64,000 nt of DNA from Acidimicrobiia bacterium. Lineage in GTDB: Bacteria; Acidobacteriota; Vicinamibacteria; Vicinamibacterales; SCN-69-37. Where the stretch lies: NCBI GenBank assembly GCA_016871335.1, contig VFZF01000014.1, positions 1 through 64,000 on the forward strand, given 5' to 3'. A program made the position numbers and the translations under genes. Under the pieces are notes generated by a model. It made no database searches. It saw only the letters and a list, made by a program, of their open reading frames with translations, and was not told the origin of the DNA. Positions 16,605 through 25,664 of this stretch are shown one piece after another (position 1 is the first letter of the stretch; each line of letters begins with the position of its first letter).

Positions 16605-18170
16605 GTGAAGCAACTGATTGCAGCACTCGGATGGATCGGCGTCGCGCTGGTCGGCGCGGCGGTCGTCCTGCGCTTTACGCAACCCGACCTTCTGGAATGG
16701 TCGCAGCGGCTCGCCATCGCGGGTCTGGTGACCACGCTCCTCTACACGCTGGGCCAGTGGCGCGAAATTGCCCGCTCGTTCCAGGGCAAAAACGTCAAGT
16801 ACGGCTCGATGACCGCCGGCAGCGTGCTGCTGGTGCTCGGCATCCTCGTCGCCCTCAACTGGATCGGCAACCGGCAGAACAAGCGCTGGGACTTCACCGA
16901 AACGCAGCAGTTCTCGCTGTCGGATCAGTCGAAGAAGATCGTGCAGGGGCTCACCGCGCCGGTGAACGTGAAGGTGTTCCACGCCGCGGGCGACCGCCGG
17001 CGCTTCGAAGACCGGATGGCCGAATACCAGTACCTGTCGAGCCAGGTGAAGGTCGAGTACTTCGACATCGATGGATCGCCCATCGAGGCGCAGAAGTACG
17101 AAATCCAGCAGTACGGCACGATCATCATCGAACACGCCGGACGGACCGAGCGCACGCTCCAAAGCGGCGAGCAGGACATCACCAACGCGATGATCAAGGT
17201 GATCGAAGGCAAGGCCAAGAAGGTGTACTTCGTGCAGGGGCACGGGGAACGGGACTCGGTCAACGGCGAAGCCCGTGGCATGAGCCAGATCGCCGGCGCC
17301 CTCACCAGTGACAACTTCGAAACGGCCACGCTGGCACTCGCGCAGGAAGCCACGGTACCCGAGGACGCCTCGCTCGTGGTCATCGCCGGCCCGACGACCG
17401 ACTTCCTCGACGGGGAAATCGACGCGTTGACGCAGTATCTGGCGCGTGCAGGCAAGGTGCTGCTGATGATTGACGCGCCCGACAGCAAGGGCTCGCCGAA
17501 CGTGCCGAAGTTGATCGCGTTCGCCCGCTCATGGGGCTTCGAGATCGGCAACGACATCGTGCTCGACGCCAGCGGCCTCGGTCGCGCGATCGGCGCGGGT
17601 CCCGAAGTGCCGTTGGCGATGACATACCCCGCACACCCGATCACCACCAACTTCCGGGTGATGACCGCATTCCCGATGGCGCGCTCGGTTGTGCCGGTGG
17701 AGAGTGGCGTCGACGGCAAGATGCCGCAGGCGATCGTCCAGACCAGCCCGCGCAGCTGGGCGGAGTCCGACATCCGGAATCTGTTCGCCACCAACTCCTC
17801 GACGCCCGATCCCGGGAAGGACAAGACCGGACCGATCACGATCGCGGCTGCGGTCTCGGCGGCGGCCGCCAACGCCACGCCCGCAACCCCGGATGCCCCC
17901 TCACCGGAAGCCCGCATGATCGTGGTGGGCGACTCCGACTTTGCCACCAACGGCGCACTCGGCATCCCCGGCAACAAGGACCTGTTCCTCAACATGGCGA
18001 ACTGGCTCGCGCAACAGGAAAACCTGATCGCGATCCGGCCCGTGGACCCGGCCGACCGTCGCGTGCAGCTCACCGAGGATCAGACGTCCCGGATCTTCTG
18101 GCTCGCGCTGGTCGTCTTCCCGCTCGCCTTCATCGGCATGGGCGTGCGGGTGTGGTGGAAGAGGCGCTGA
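16605..18170 (+). CDS. GldG-like ABC transporter auxiliary protein
   Basis: 521 residues from GTG 16605, placed after a GGAGGGG ribosome site (an in-frame GTG at 16590 is less likely). There are about three N-terminal membrane segments, then a large periplasmic region of the ABC_transp_aux (DUF4350/GldG) type: KRWDFTETQQFSLSDQSKKI, YFVQGHGERD, LLMIDAPDSKGSPNVPKLI. A C-terminal membrane helix (IFWLALVVFPLAFIGMGVRV) is followed by WKRR. In gliding Bacteroidetes GldG pairs with GldA/F; here no gliding machinery is visible, so it is probably a general export complex. Confidence 0.9.
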   Translation: MKQLIAALGWIGVALVGAAVVLRFTQPDLLEWSQRLAIAGLVTTLLYTLGQWREIARSFQGKNVKYGSMTAGSVLLVLGILVALNWIGNRQNKRWDFTETQQFSLSDQSKKIVQGLTAPVNVKVFHAAGDRRRFEDRMAEYQYLSSQVKVEYFDIDGSPIEAQKYEIQQYGTIIIEHAGRTERTLQSGEQDITNAMIKVIEGKAKKVYFVQGHGERDSVNGEARGMSQIAGALTSDNFETATLALAQEATVPEDASLVVIAGPTTDFLDGEIDALTQYLARAGKVLLMIDAPDSKGSPNVPKLIAFARSWGFEIGNDIVLDASGLGRAIGAGPEVPLAMTYPAHPITTNFRVMTAFPMARSVVPVESGVDGKMPQAIVQTSPRSWAESDIRNLFATNSSTPDPGKDKTGPITIAAAVSAAAANATPATPDAPSPEARMIVVGDSDFATNGALGIPGNKDLFLNMANWLAQQENLIAIRPVDPADRRVQLTEDQTSRIFWLALVVFPLAFIGMGVRVWWKRR

Positions 18171-18171
18171 C

Positions 18172-19512
18172 ATGCGGAGCGGAAAGTCGTTCCTTGGACT
18201 ACTGATCGTCGCCACGGCGCTCGGCGCGTACATTTACTTCGTGGAAATGACGCGGGATCCGGCGGCGGATTCCGCGTCCACCCGCGAAAAGGTGTTCACG
18301 CTGACGCCAGGCTCGATCGAGTCTGTCAACCTCACGAACGCGTCCGGCGAGACCACGACGGTCGTGCGGCAGGAGGCCGTGTGGAACATCACGGCGCCTG
18401 AGGCAGCCGAGGCCGATACAGTGGAAATCAGCACCGTGGTGTCGTCGATCGAGTCCCTCGAACAAACACGCGTGGTGACCGAGACGCCGGAATCACTCGC
18501 CCCCTTCGGCCTCGATCCCGCACGGATCAGCGTGGCGTTCACCGTGGCCGGTGAATCCACGCCGAGACGCTTGAAACTCGGCAACAAGACCCCGACCGGC
18601 GGTGACCTCTACGCGCAGGTCGAAGGATCACCAAAGGTCTTCCTGATCGGGGGCTACCTCGAAGACACATTCAACAAGGGGCCGTTCGCCCTGCGTGAAA
18701 AGAGCGTCCTGAAGTTCTCGCGCGACGGCGCTGATGCGCTGACGATCACCCAGGGCACCTCGCGGCTGTCGCTGGCAAAGTCCGGCAACACCTGGCGGCT
18801 GTCGGTGCCCATTGACGCCGCGGCTGACTTCAACACTGTCGACGGACTTATCGGCCGGATCTTCCAGGCCCGCATGGCGGGATTTGTGGCGGCCGACGGT
18901 ACTGCGTCGCTGCGCGAATATGGTCTCGACCGCCCCCAGGCCATCGTCACGGTTGGTTCCGGATCCTCGAGGGCGGAGTTGGCCATCGGGTCGGCACAGG
19001 ACGACACCAACGTGTACGCGCGTGACCTGTCGCGATCGATGATCTTCACCATCGAAAAGGCCCTGCTCGACGAACTCAGGAAGAAGCCTGAAGACGTGCG
19101 ACTCAAGGACCTCTTCAACTTCCGATCGTTCACGGCAACGGCCTTCGAGATCACAACCGGTGGCACCAAGTACACCTTCACCAAGACAAAGGGTGAAGGC
19201 GACAACGCTGACGTCTGGACGCTGACGGCGCCGACCACCAAGGCCGCCGACGCCGCCAAGATGACCGACCTCCTCACCACCTCGTCCAATCTGCGCGCCG
19301 CATCGTTTGCGGCGGCGGCGTTCGCCTCCGGTGACACGGTCACCATTGCGGCGACGTTTGACGACGCCGGAACCGCGAAGACGGAGACGGTCACGTTCCG
19401 GAAGTCTGGAGCCGTCGTGCACGGCATTCGCACCGGCGAACCCGGTGCGGCGGTCGTGTCGACGACGGACTTTGACCGCGTGCTGAGTCTTCTGAAGGAA
19501 ATCGCAGGGTGA
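18172..19512 (+). CDS. DUF4340 domain-containing protein of the Gld-like ABC locus
   Basis: 446 residues. One N-terminal membrane anchor (FLGLLIVATALGAYIYFVEM), then repeated DUF4340 modules: LTPGSIESVNLTN, DPARISVAFTV, GNKTPTGGDLYAQVEGSPKV, LKDLFNFRSFTATAFEIT. DUF4340 proteins almost always follow GldG-like genes; the molecular role is unknown. It begins one base after the GldG-like stop. Confidence 0.88.
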   Translation: MRSGKSFLGLLIVATALGAYIYFVEMTRDPAADSASTREKVFTLTPGSIESVNLTNASGETTTVVRQEAVWNITAPEAAEADTVEISTVVSSIESLEQTRVVTETPESLAPFGLDPARISVAFTVAGESTPRRLKLGNKTPTGGDLYAQVEGSPKVFLIGGYLEDTFNKGPFALREKSVLKFSRDGADALTITQGTSRLSLAKSGNTWRLSVPIDAAADFNTVDGLIGRIFQARMAGFVAADGTASLREYGLDRPQAIVTVGSGSSRAELAIGSAQDDTNVYARDLSRSMIFTIEKALLDELRKKPEDVRLKDLFNFRSFTATAFEITTGGTKYTFTKTKGEGDNADVWTLTAPTTKAADAAKMTDLLTTSSNLRAASFAAAAFASGDTVTIAATFDDAGTAKTETVTFRKSGAVVHGIRTGEPGAAVVSTTDFDRVLSLLKEIAG

Positions 19513-21047
19513 CGGGCTTCAGCCCTCGCGTCGTCCCAAGGGCTAAAGCCCTTGGGCTCCGTCTTGTGTTGGCCCTTCTCCTGCTCACCGACGCCACCGA
19601 CGCCACCGACGCCACCCGCCTACGCTCCGATGGAGCTACGGCGAGCTTCGCCCACACCACCCAGAGTGCCCTTGCCACCGAATTCGATGCGTTGTTCAAC
19701 GACCCTCGGTTTGCGCGGGCGTTGTGGGGCGTGCGTATCGAGTCGCTGCGTGACGGGCGCGTGATTTACACCCGTAACAGCGACAAACTCGTGGTGCCCG
19801 CTTCCAACATGAAGTTGTTGACGATGGCGGCGACGGCGGAGCGGTTGGGCTGGGATTTCCAGTTTGAGACGCGGCTTGAAGCGGCTGGCACGGTCACGGA
19901 CGGCACGCTGCACGGGGATCTGATCGTTGTTGGCGGTGGCGATCCGTCGATCGACTCGATCGCGTTCGGTCCCGCGCCGGTGTTCGAAGCGTGGGCGGAT
20001 GCGCTCAAGGCGGCCGGTATCCATCGAGTGACCGGGCACCTCATCGGTGACGACAACCTGTTTGACGATGCCGGCATCGGACCGGGATGGGCGTGGGACT
20101 ACCTCAACGACGGGTATGCCGCGCCGTCGAGTGCGCTCAGCTACAACGAGAATATCGCCATCATCCGGATCTGGTCAGGCGCGACGGAAGGCGCGCCCGC
20201 TCGTGTTGAAACGTCGCCCGCCGGGCACGGACTGACGATCACCCATGCGATCACGACTGGTGCGGCAGGATCGTCGGCGTCGATTTCGCAGACGCGCGGG
20301 CTGCTCGCGTCCGAGGTCGCGCTGCGCGGCAGCATTCCTCTGGGCCGGGCAGAACCGCTTGTCCGGACCACCTCAGTGCACAACCCGACGGCGTTTTTTG
20401 TGGGCGGGCTGCATGCCGCCCTTGCGGACCGGGGCATCCCGGTGCGCGGCGGCGCGGTCGACATTGACGATCTGCCGGCGGCACCGGCTACCGACGGTCG
20501 TCGCGTGATCGCAACCCGGAAGTCGCAGTTGCTCTCGTCGCTCGGGGCCTACTTCATGAAGGCGAGCCAGAATTTTTATGGCGAGACATTCCTGAAGACA
20601 CTTGGCCAACGCTTCGGACGCGGAGGCACCACCACCGCCGGCCGTGCGATTGCCAGCGAGACGCTCGAGTCGTGGGGCATCCCCGATGGATCGTTCGTGA
20701 TGTACGACGGCTCCGGATTGTCGCGCTACAACTACGTGTCCTCCGACGCCATCGTGACGTTGCTCAAGCACGTCTGGAACACCGAGCGGCTGCGTGGTCC
20801 ATTCATGGCGACGCTCCCTGTCGGCGGCCAGGACGGCACGCTCGGCAGCCGCATGCGCAACACGGCGCTCGCCGGCAAGGTGCAGGCCAAGACCGGCACC
20901 ATCGCCAATGTCCGCTCTCTCTCGGGCTTTGTGGACGCCCCCTCAGGCGAGCGCTTCGTGTTCTCGATTATCGCGAACCACTTCACAGTTGGCAGTGCGG
21001 CGGTAGATGAGGTGGCGGAGAAAGCACTCCTTCTCCTGGTCCGCTAG
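19509..21047 (+). CDS. dacB: D-Ala-D-Ala carboxypeptidase/endopeptidase (PBP4, DacB family)
   Basis: Up to 512 residues. Serine peptidase S13 motifs: SNMK (SxxK, PASNMKLLT near residue 95), SYNEN (SxN), and AKTGTI (KTG) near residue 470. It trims peptidoglycan peptides in the periplasm. The N-terminus is odd: the GTG start at 19509 (GTGA overlap with the previous stop) reads straight through a dispersed 47-bp palindromic repeat before reaching a hydrophobic LGLRLVLALLLLTDATDATD signal-like stretch with a DAT triple repeat. A start at the internal GTG near 19566 would avoid the repeat but shorten the signal peptide. Confidence 0.9.
   Translation: MTGFSPRVVPRAKALGLRLVLALLLLTDATDATDATRLRSDGATASFAHTTQSALATEFDALFNDPRFARALWGVRIESLRDGRVIYTRNSDKLVVPASNMKLLTMAATAERLGWDFQFETRLEAAGTVTDGTLHGDLIVVGGGDPSIDSIAFGPAPVFEAWADALKAAGIHRVTGHLIGDDNLFDDAGIGPGWAWDYLNDGYAAPSSALSYNENIAIIRIWSGATEGAPARVETSPAGHGLTITHAITTGAAGSSASISQTRGLLASEVALRGSIPLGRAEPLVRTTSVHNPTAFFVGGLHAALADRGIPVRGGAVDIDDLPAAPATDGRRVIATRKSQLLSSLGAYFMKASQNFYGETFLKTLGQRFGRGGTTTAGRAIASETLESWGIPDGSFVMYDGSGLSRYNYVSSDAIVTLLKHVWNTERLRGPFMATLPVGGQDGTLGSRMRNTALAGKVQAKTGTIANVRSLSGFVDAPSGERFVFSIIANHFTVGSAAVDEVAEKALLLLVR
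19514..19560 (-). repeat. 47-bp palindromic dispersed element, copy 1
   Basis: Bases 19514-19560 match, in reverse complement, 48962-49008 at 38 of 47 positions. Each contains two small inverted repeats (AAGGGCTNNAGCCC and GAGGGCNNNGCCC types). This copy lies inside the first codons of dacB. Confidence 0.85.
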
Positions 21048-21210
21048 TCCGCCAGTCCGCGGTCCTGCGGCCGACGCTCCCGCGGTCAGGACGAATGCAC
21101 CAGACCGTAAGACGGACCGCCCGAGGACACCAGAGACAGAATCAGCCGTTCGTTGGTGGCCTTGACAGCCCGAATGCGCGGGGAACAGTACTACTTTCAG
21201 GAGTAAGACC

Positions 21211-21444
21211 ATGAAATTGACGACCAAGGGCCAGGTGACGACTCCGCTGACCATCCGCGAGCGGCTTGGGCTGCTGCCGTGGACCGAAGTCGAGTTTGAT
21301 GTGGTCGGCGACTCAGGCCGGATCCGCAAAAAGGCGACGGACGCCGGGCGCGAGCAACGAGTCGTCGAGGCCATGCGTCGTGCGCCAAAGCCCACACGCA
21401 GTATGACCACAGATCAGTTGATGGCACTGACGCGCGGAGAGTAA
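21211..21444 (+). CDS. AbrB/VapB-type antitoxin
   Basis: 77 residues, preceded by a TTTCAGGAG-type ribosome site. The N-terminal MKLTTKGQVTTPLTIRERLG is a clear SpoVT-AbrB swapped-hairpin DNA-binding motif (usual form KGQVTIPxxIRxxLG). The C-terminal SMTTDQLMALTRGE resembles VapB tails that wrap around VapC. Only a remnant of the toxin follows, so it is an orphan antitoxin. Confidence 0.85.
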   Translation: MKLTTKGQVTTPLTIRERLGLLPWTEVEFDVVGDSGRIRKKATDAGREQRVVEAMRRAPKPTRSMTTDQLMALTRGE

Positions 21445-21461
21445 CACGAACATCCCCGTTG

Positions 21462-21572
21462 CCTGATTTCTATATCGGCGCCCATGCGGCCGTTGCCGAT
21501 CTCACCCTGCTCACCAGGGACCCGAAACGCTGCGTCACGTACCTGCCGAAGCTGTCGCTTGTCGCGCCGTGA
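21462..21572 (+). pseudogene. VapC (PIN domain) toxin remnant, C-terminal end only
   Basis: Bases 21462-21572 translate as PDFYIGAHAAVADLTLLTRD followed by PKRCVTYLPKLSLVAP and a stop. This is the highly characteristic PIN-toxin C-terminus (DFxIGAHA...LLTRD). No start codon or N-terminal two-thirds (catalytic Asp/Glu residues) exist between it and the antitoxin stop at 21444. It is a deletion remnant that now overlaps the 3' end of the opposite-strand methyltransferase gene. Confidence 0.88.
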
Positions 21573-22137
21573 CGCGCTGAATGACGGTCAGCCGAAACTC
21601 GGTGTCGATCACCGTGAACCGCGGATCACGGGTGATGACCTGTTCGGTAAAGTTCTGGCTGCCGGCGCCAGGGGTCTCCCGGCTGTCGTGAAAGGCCATG
21701 ATGCCACCGGGCGCGACCTTGCCGCTCCACGCCTCCCAATCATTGGAGATGCCGTCCCAGGTGTGATCGCCATCCACAAAGACGAAGTCGACATCACGAT
21801 TCGCCACGCGCGGGTCCCGCGCCGCCTCCCGGCCGGTCGCGCGGATCCACTCCACGCGGCCTCGACGGCTTTTCGCGACTTCGCCAAGCGCAATCCGTTG
21901 ATGGAGCGACACACCAAGCCGGCCGGTGAAGAGCGGGTCCACCGCGAACAACACCCCATCGTCGGCCATCACGTCGCGGAGGACACGTGTCGTGACGCCC
22001 TCGAAGACGCCGATTTCCACGACGGCACGGCGGCCGGCGGCGTGCTTCGCGAGACACGTCCGCTCCGCCGCAGTGGTCTGGGTCTCTGCCGCGTCGAGCC
22101 CGACCGCCCAGCGCAGATAGTGAAGGGGAACGGACAC
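21535..22137 (-). CDS. Class I SAM-dependent methyltransferase (Methyltransf_24-like)
   Basis: 200 residues. Motif I is VVEIGVFEGVTTRVL near residue 40; DVDFVFVDGDHTWDGISNDW and KVAPGGIMAFHDS are the hallmarks of the Methyltransf_24 family often seen near glycosyltransferases. Substrate unknown. Its 3' end overlaps the VapC remnant. It lies 11 bases downstream of the DUF4175 gene stop on the same strand, so it may be co-transcribed as the last gene of that cluster. Confidence 0.82.
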   Translation of the reverse strand: MSVPLHYLRWAVGLDAAETQTTAAERTCLAKHAAGRRAVVEIGVFEGVTTRVLRDVMADDGVLFAVDPLFTGRLGVSLHQRIALGEVAKSRRGRVEWIRATGREAARDPRVANRDVDFVFVDGDHTWDGISNDWEAWSGKVAPGGIMAFHDSRETPGAGSQNFTEQVITRDPRFTVIDTEFRLTVIQRVTARQATASAGT

Positions 22138-22148
22138 CCGGCGTCCGC

Positions 22149-25100
22149 TTACCGCCCGCCCCGTTTGGCGAGCGACCGGTAGTACTCCTCCACAAGATTG
22201 CGGAAGTTGGCCGGAATCTCCTCGTTGCCGTTGAGGAACAGCGCATTGCTCGACTGGTCGAGCTTCTTCCGGAGATCGAACTCGAACTTCTTGAGTTTTT
22301 CGAGCGCCGCGACGGTGAGTTCCTGTACGCCGAGGGGGTCACCGAAGGCGGACTCGCTGTCGAGTTGGCGGAGCCGACGCACGACCTCGTCGAGATCCTG
22401 CGCGTTTACGCCCGCCTGCTGCAATGCCTGACGCAGCGCCTGCACATCGTTCGCCCGTTCGGCAAGCTCGCGGCGGAACTGACGCGCCTGCTCGGCCGTG
22501 AACTGCTGCCCGGTGTTCCGCGCATCACCAGACGCGCCGCCCATCCTCGACGGTCCACGCTGCATGCCACCGTTGGGCTGGCCACTCCGGCCATCAGTCA
22601 TCTGACCCTGCTGGCCCTGCTGGCCCTGTTGGCCCTGTTGACCCTGCTGGCCTTGCTCGCCGGCCTGCTGCATGCGGTCGGTCAGCGACTCGAGGCCGCG
22701 CAGCGCATTGCGCGCCTGATCAAGCGCCTGCGTCTGCGCATTCTGGCGCGTGGCGTTGGACATGGCGCCCGCGGCCTGTTCGATCGTGTTCTGCAGATTC
22801 TGCAAGTCGCTGCCGATCGACTGCTCGTAGTCACGCGCCATCTGGGGCGACGATGCGGCCAGTTGGCCTTTGGTGAACTCGATCTTCTCTTTCACCTGGT
22901 TGTCACGAATGCCGGCAGCGGCCTCGCGCAACTTGTTGCCGACCTCGCGCTGATCGCCGCGCATCTGGCCGGCCATGCGGTTGAGCTGCTGCTCGATCTG
23001 CGAAAGCTGCTTCGACATCGCATCCTTGCGTTCGCCGATCTGGCCGAGCTGCTGGTCGCGGCCCTGCGCACCCTGCTGCGGCAGGTTGCCGACCTGCGAC
23101 TGCACGGCCTTCTGCTGATTGACGAGCTCCTGCGCCTGCCGCTGCATCTCCTGCACGGCCTGCTGCGGATTGCCTGGCTGCATCGCACTCTGCAGTCGCT
23201 TCTGCGCCTCCTGCAACTGCTGCGCAGCCGACGCCGCCTGACTGCCGGCCGCCTGCTGACCACTCGCGGCCGCGCGGCGCATCTGATTGGCCGCTTCCTG
23301 CATCCGGCGCGCTTCGTTCGCCAGTTGCTGACGCTGTTCCTGCTCACGCTGCTGATCGCGGCTCAACCGCTCCAGCTGGCGCGCGAGTTCTTCGAGCTCT
23401 TCCGCCAGCGCGCGCTGGCCGGAGGTGCTGCCACCCGCGCTCTGCTGTGCGGCGGCCTGCCGGCGCTGCCGCTCGGCTTCCTGCATCTGACGTTCCGCCA
23501 GTTCCTTCAGGCGCTGCGCGACTTCATCCACTTCCTGGTCGCCGCCGGCCTGCTGCCCCCCCTGGCTGGCACTCTGCTGCAACTCGTACTGGTTGGCGAG
23601 TCGATCGCGCTCAAGCTCAAACAGGTCGGCGAGCTCCTCGGCCATCGCACCGCCGCCGCCCCCGCCCCCACCGCCCCCCTGCTGCTCGCCGCGCTCGCGC
23701 ACTTCCACTTCGTACGCGGTCTCGGCATCCTGCAGGTGCTTCAACGCCTTGTTCTCAGGCGCCAGGGCTTCCTGCGGCTTCTCGGCGCGCAGCAACTTCT
23801 CCGCCGCTTCCATCGCCTCAGCCGCCTGCTTCAGCGTCTGGAGAATGGCCTGAAAGTCGGCATCCCCGCCAAGCCGCTGCGCCATCTGTTGCATCAGCGC
23901 GGTCACTTCATCGCGCAGCTTCGACTGCGAGAGTGCGACGACGACGGCGTCTTCCTTGAACTGCTGCGCCGCCGTCTTCGCACGATCGCGATTGAGGTTG
24001 AACGTGGCCGAAATCACCTGACGCTGCTTCTCGGAGAGCGCCCCCGGCTCCTGCTGACCGCCGCCACCCCCGCCGCCCCCGCCGCCGCCACCGGCCTGCG
24101 ACTGCCCGGGCCGGAACGCCTGCTGGAACGGACGAATCTTCACGAAGTAGATGTCGCTCATCGCCGTCTTCGCGCCGGCCACGCCGTCGTTGTCCACGGC
24201 CTTTGCGTAATACGACACCGAGTCGCCGACCTTCACGTCGAGTTCCTCGAGATACACCGTGTGACCCGCCGACACTTCCGTGCGCGACGTGCCGCCCGCG
24301 GAATACATCCGCACGGTCTTCTCTTCCCCACCATTCACGGAATACACAAGATCAAGCGCCTGCACACCGTAGTCGTCCTCGGCACGCGCTTCCAGGAACA
24401 CTTCTTCGACGCCGGTCGCTGACGTGTCGCGCCCAGGCTTCACAAACTTCACCGTCGGCGCGAGGTCCTCGATCACATCAATCGTGTAGGACGGCGACGC
24501 CGCGATCCCTTCCTTGTTCGGGCCTTCCAGCTCGACGCGGTAGAACCCCTTCTTCTGCACCGTGAACTGCCCGGTCAGCGTCCCATCCGCCTCAATCTGC
24601 AACGGAGACGACGTGTCGTCGCCGAAGACGATCCGCCCACCAGTCGTCGCCATGGTGGATTCAATCTTCAGCCGTACTTCCGTGCCCTTTAGTGACGCGA
24701 CGTCGCCGCCACCTTCGATCACCTGCGGCGGCAGCTTCGTGTAGGACGGGAACCGGTACTCGTGGTCCATCTCCTTCACCGCCGGCAGATCCACCATCGT
24801 CATCCTGTAGGTGTCTGATCGGACGCCGTCGGACTCGACGTAGTACTCGATGTTCTGCATCAGGTCGAAGAGGATGCCTTCATACATCCCAGACTCGAGT
24901 CCGGGCACGAGCGGCACGCGGATGTAGTCGCCCTCCGATCCGCTCCGCATCATGAGCACGACATCGTCCGAGCTGAAGTTCAGGAGTCTGGCCTTGACGT
25001 TCTGGTCGGAGCCCCGCGGCGCTGTCAGGTGGCCGGGCAACACTTCAATGGCATACGGGCTGGCCGCTTCGGCGCGGGTCATCACGAGGAGCGCCGAGAG

Positions 25101-25640
25101 ACCGTGACGCATCGACTCCGGACCAAACGACACGGCGGCGGAGATAGCCGCGAGCACGATCACGAGCGCAGCGGCGAACCGGCGGCGCGACGACTGGTCA
25201 GTGGTCTGGCTGGTGTTAAGCGCGCGGCAGCGTTCGGTCGCCTGCTCGACAAGTTTTTCGAGCAACGCGGGCGACGCCGAGGCGTTGGCGGTTTCCACCG
25301 TTTCGACGGCGCTGAGGATCGACGCCTCAAGCGACGGCTCGTGTTCTTCCACGTAGAGCGCGACCTGGCTGTCGGTGACCTGCCGGCGCAGGGGACGAAT
25401 CAACCAGAGGGCCACAAGCGCGAGGACCGCCAGCAACGCGCCGACGCGGAAGCCGACGATGGCGCCTGGAGAGAAGCGGAGGGCGTCGATGCCGAGTGCG
25501 GATCCCAGCATGACCACCCCGGTGCCCAGCACGACAGCGGCAGCGCCACGCAGCGCCAGCTTCATGCGCCACTTGCGGCGGACCTCACTGATGACAGCGG
25601 TCAACTGCGCGCGTGGATCGGACGAATGCGGATGTGCCAT
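22149..25640 (-). CDS. DUF4175 family large membrane/coiled-coil protein
   Basis: 1163 residues. Two N-terminal membrane helices (LALRGAAAVVLGTGVVMLGS and VGALLAVLALVALWLI), then an Ig-like periplasmic region (to about residue 500), a poly-Gly stretch near 520, and a long Gln/Glu/Ala/Arg-rich coiled coil. A second poly-Gly lies near 650, a (QQG)n run near residues 995-1012, and a C-terminal helical end (PANFRNLVEEYYRSLAK). This architecture is the DUF4175 family found beside MoxR/BatA genes in Acidobacteriota and Planctomycetes; function unknown. It sits 24 bases downstream of the BatA-like gene, as the terminal large gene of the cluster. Its composition makes the antisense strand open for long distances. 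Confidence 0.88.
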   Translation of the reverse strand: MAHPHSSDPRAQLTAVISEVRRKWRMKLALRGAAAVVLGTGVVMLGSALGIDALRFSPGAIVGFRVGALLAVLALVALWLIRPLRRQVTDSQVALYVEEHEPSLEASILSAVETVETANASASPALLEKLVEQATERCRALNTSQTTDQSSRRRFAAALVIVLAAISAAVSFGPESMRHGLSALLVMTRAEAASPYAIEVLPGHLTAPRGSDQNVKARLLNFSSDDVVLMMRSGSEGDYIRVPLVPGLESGMYEGILFDLMQNIEYYVESDGVRSDTYRMTMVDLPAVKEMDHEYRFPSYTKLPPQVIEGGGDVASLKGTEVRLKIESTMATTGGRIVFGDDTSSPLQIEADGTLTGQFTVQKKGFYRVELEGPNKEGIAASPSYTIDVIEDLAPTVKFVKPGRDTSATGVEEVFLEARAEDDYGVQALDLVYSVNGGEEKTVRMYSAGGTSRTEVSAGHTVYLEELDVKVGDSVSYYAKAVDNDGVAGAKTAMSDIYFVKIRPFQQAFRPGQSQAGGGGGGGGGGGGQQEPGALSEKQRQVISATFNLNRDRAKTAAQQFKEDAVVVALSQSKLRDEVTALMQQMAQRLGGDADFQAILQTLKQAAEAMEAAEKLLRAEKPQEALAPENKALKHLQDAETAYEVEVRERGEQQGGGGGGGGGGAMAEELADLFELERDRLANQYELQQSASQGGQQAGGDQEVDEVAQRLKELAERQMQEAERQRRQAAAQQSAGGSTSGQRALAEELEELARQLERLSRDQQREQEQRQQLANEARRMQEAANQMRRAAASGQQAAGSQAASAAQQLQEAQKRLQSAMQPGNPQQAVQEMQRQAQELVNQQKAVQSQVGNLPQQGAQGRDQQLGQIGERKDAMSKQLSQIEQQLNRMAGQMRGDQREVGNKLREAAAGIRDNQVKEKIEFTKGQLAASSPQMARDYEQSIGSDLQNLQNTIEQAAGAMSNATRQNAQTQALDQARNALRGLESLTDRMQQAGEQGQQGQQGQQGQQGQQGQMTDGRSGQPNGGMQRGPSRMGGASGDARNTGQQFTAEQARQFRRELAERANDVQALRQALQQAGVNAQDLDEVVRRLRQLDSESAFGDPLGVQELTVAALEKLKKFEFDLRKKLDQSSNALFLNGNEEIPANFRNLVEEYYRSLAKRGGR

Positions 25641-25664
25641 AGATCCCCTCGATTTACATCGAAC

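Noticed and set aside
22365-24422. 685-codon open frame on the plus strand opposite the DUF4175 gene
   Set aside because: It is the mirror of a Gln/Ala/Arg-rich coiled coil (CAG read backwards gives Leu codons). It yields a Leu/Arg-rich string without any family resemblance, and the minus strand carries a recognisable protein.
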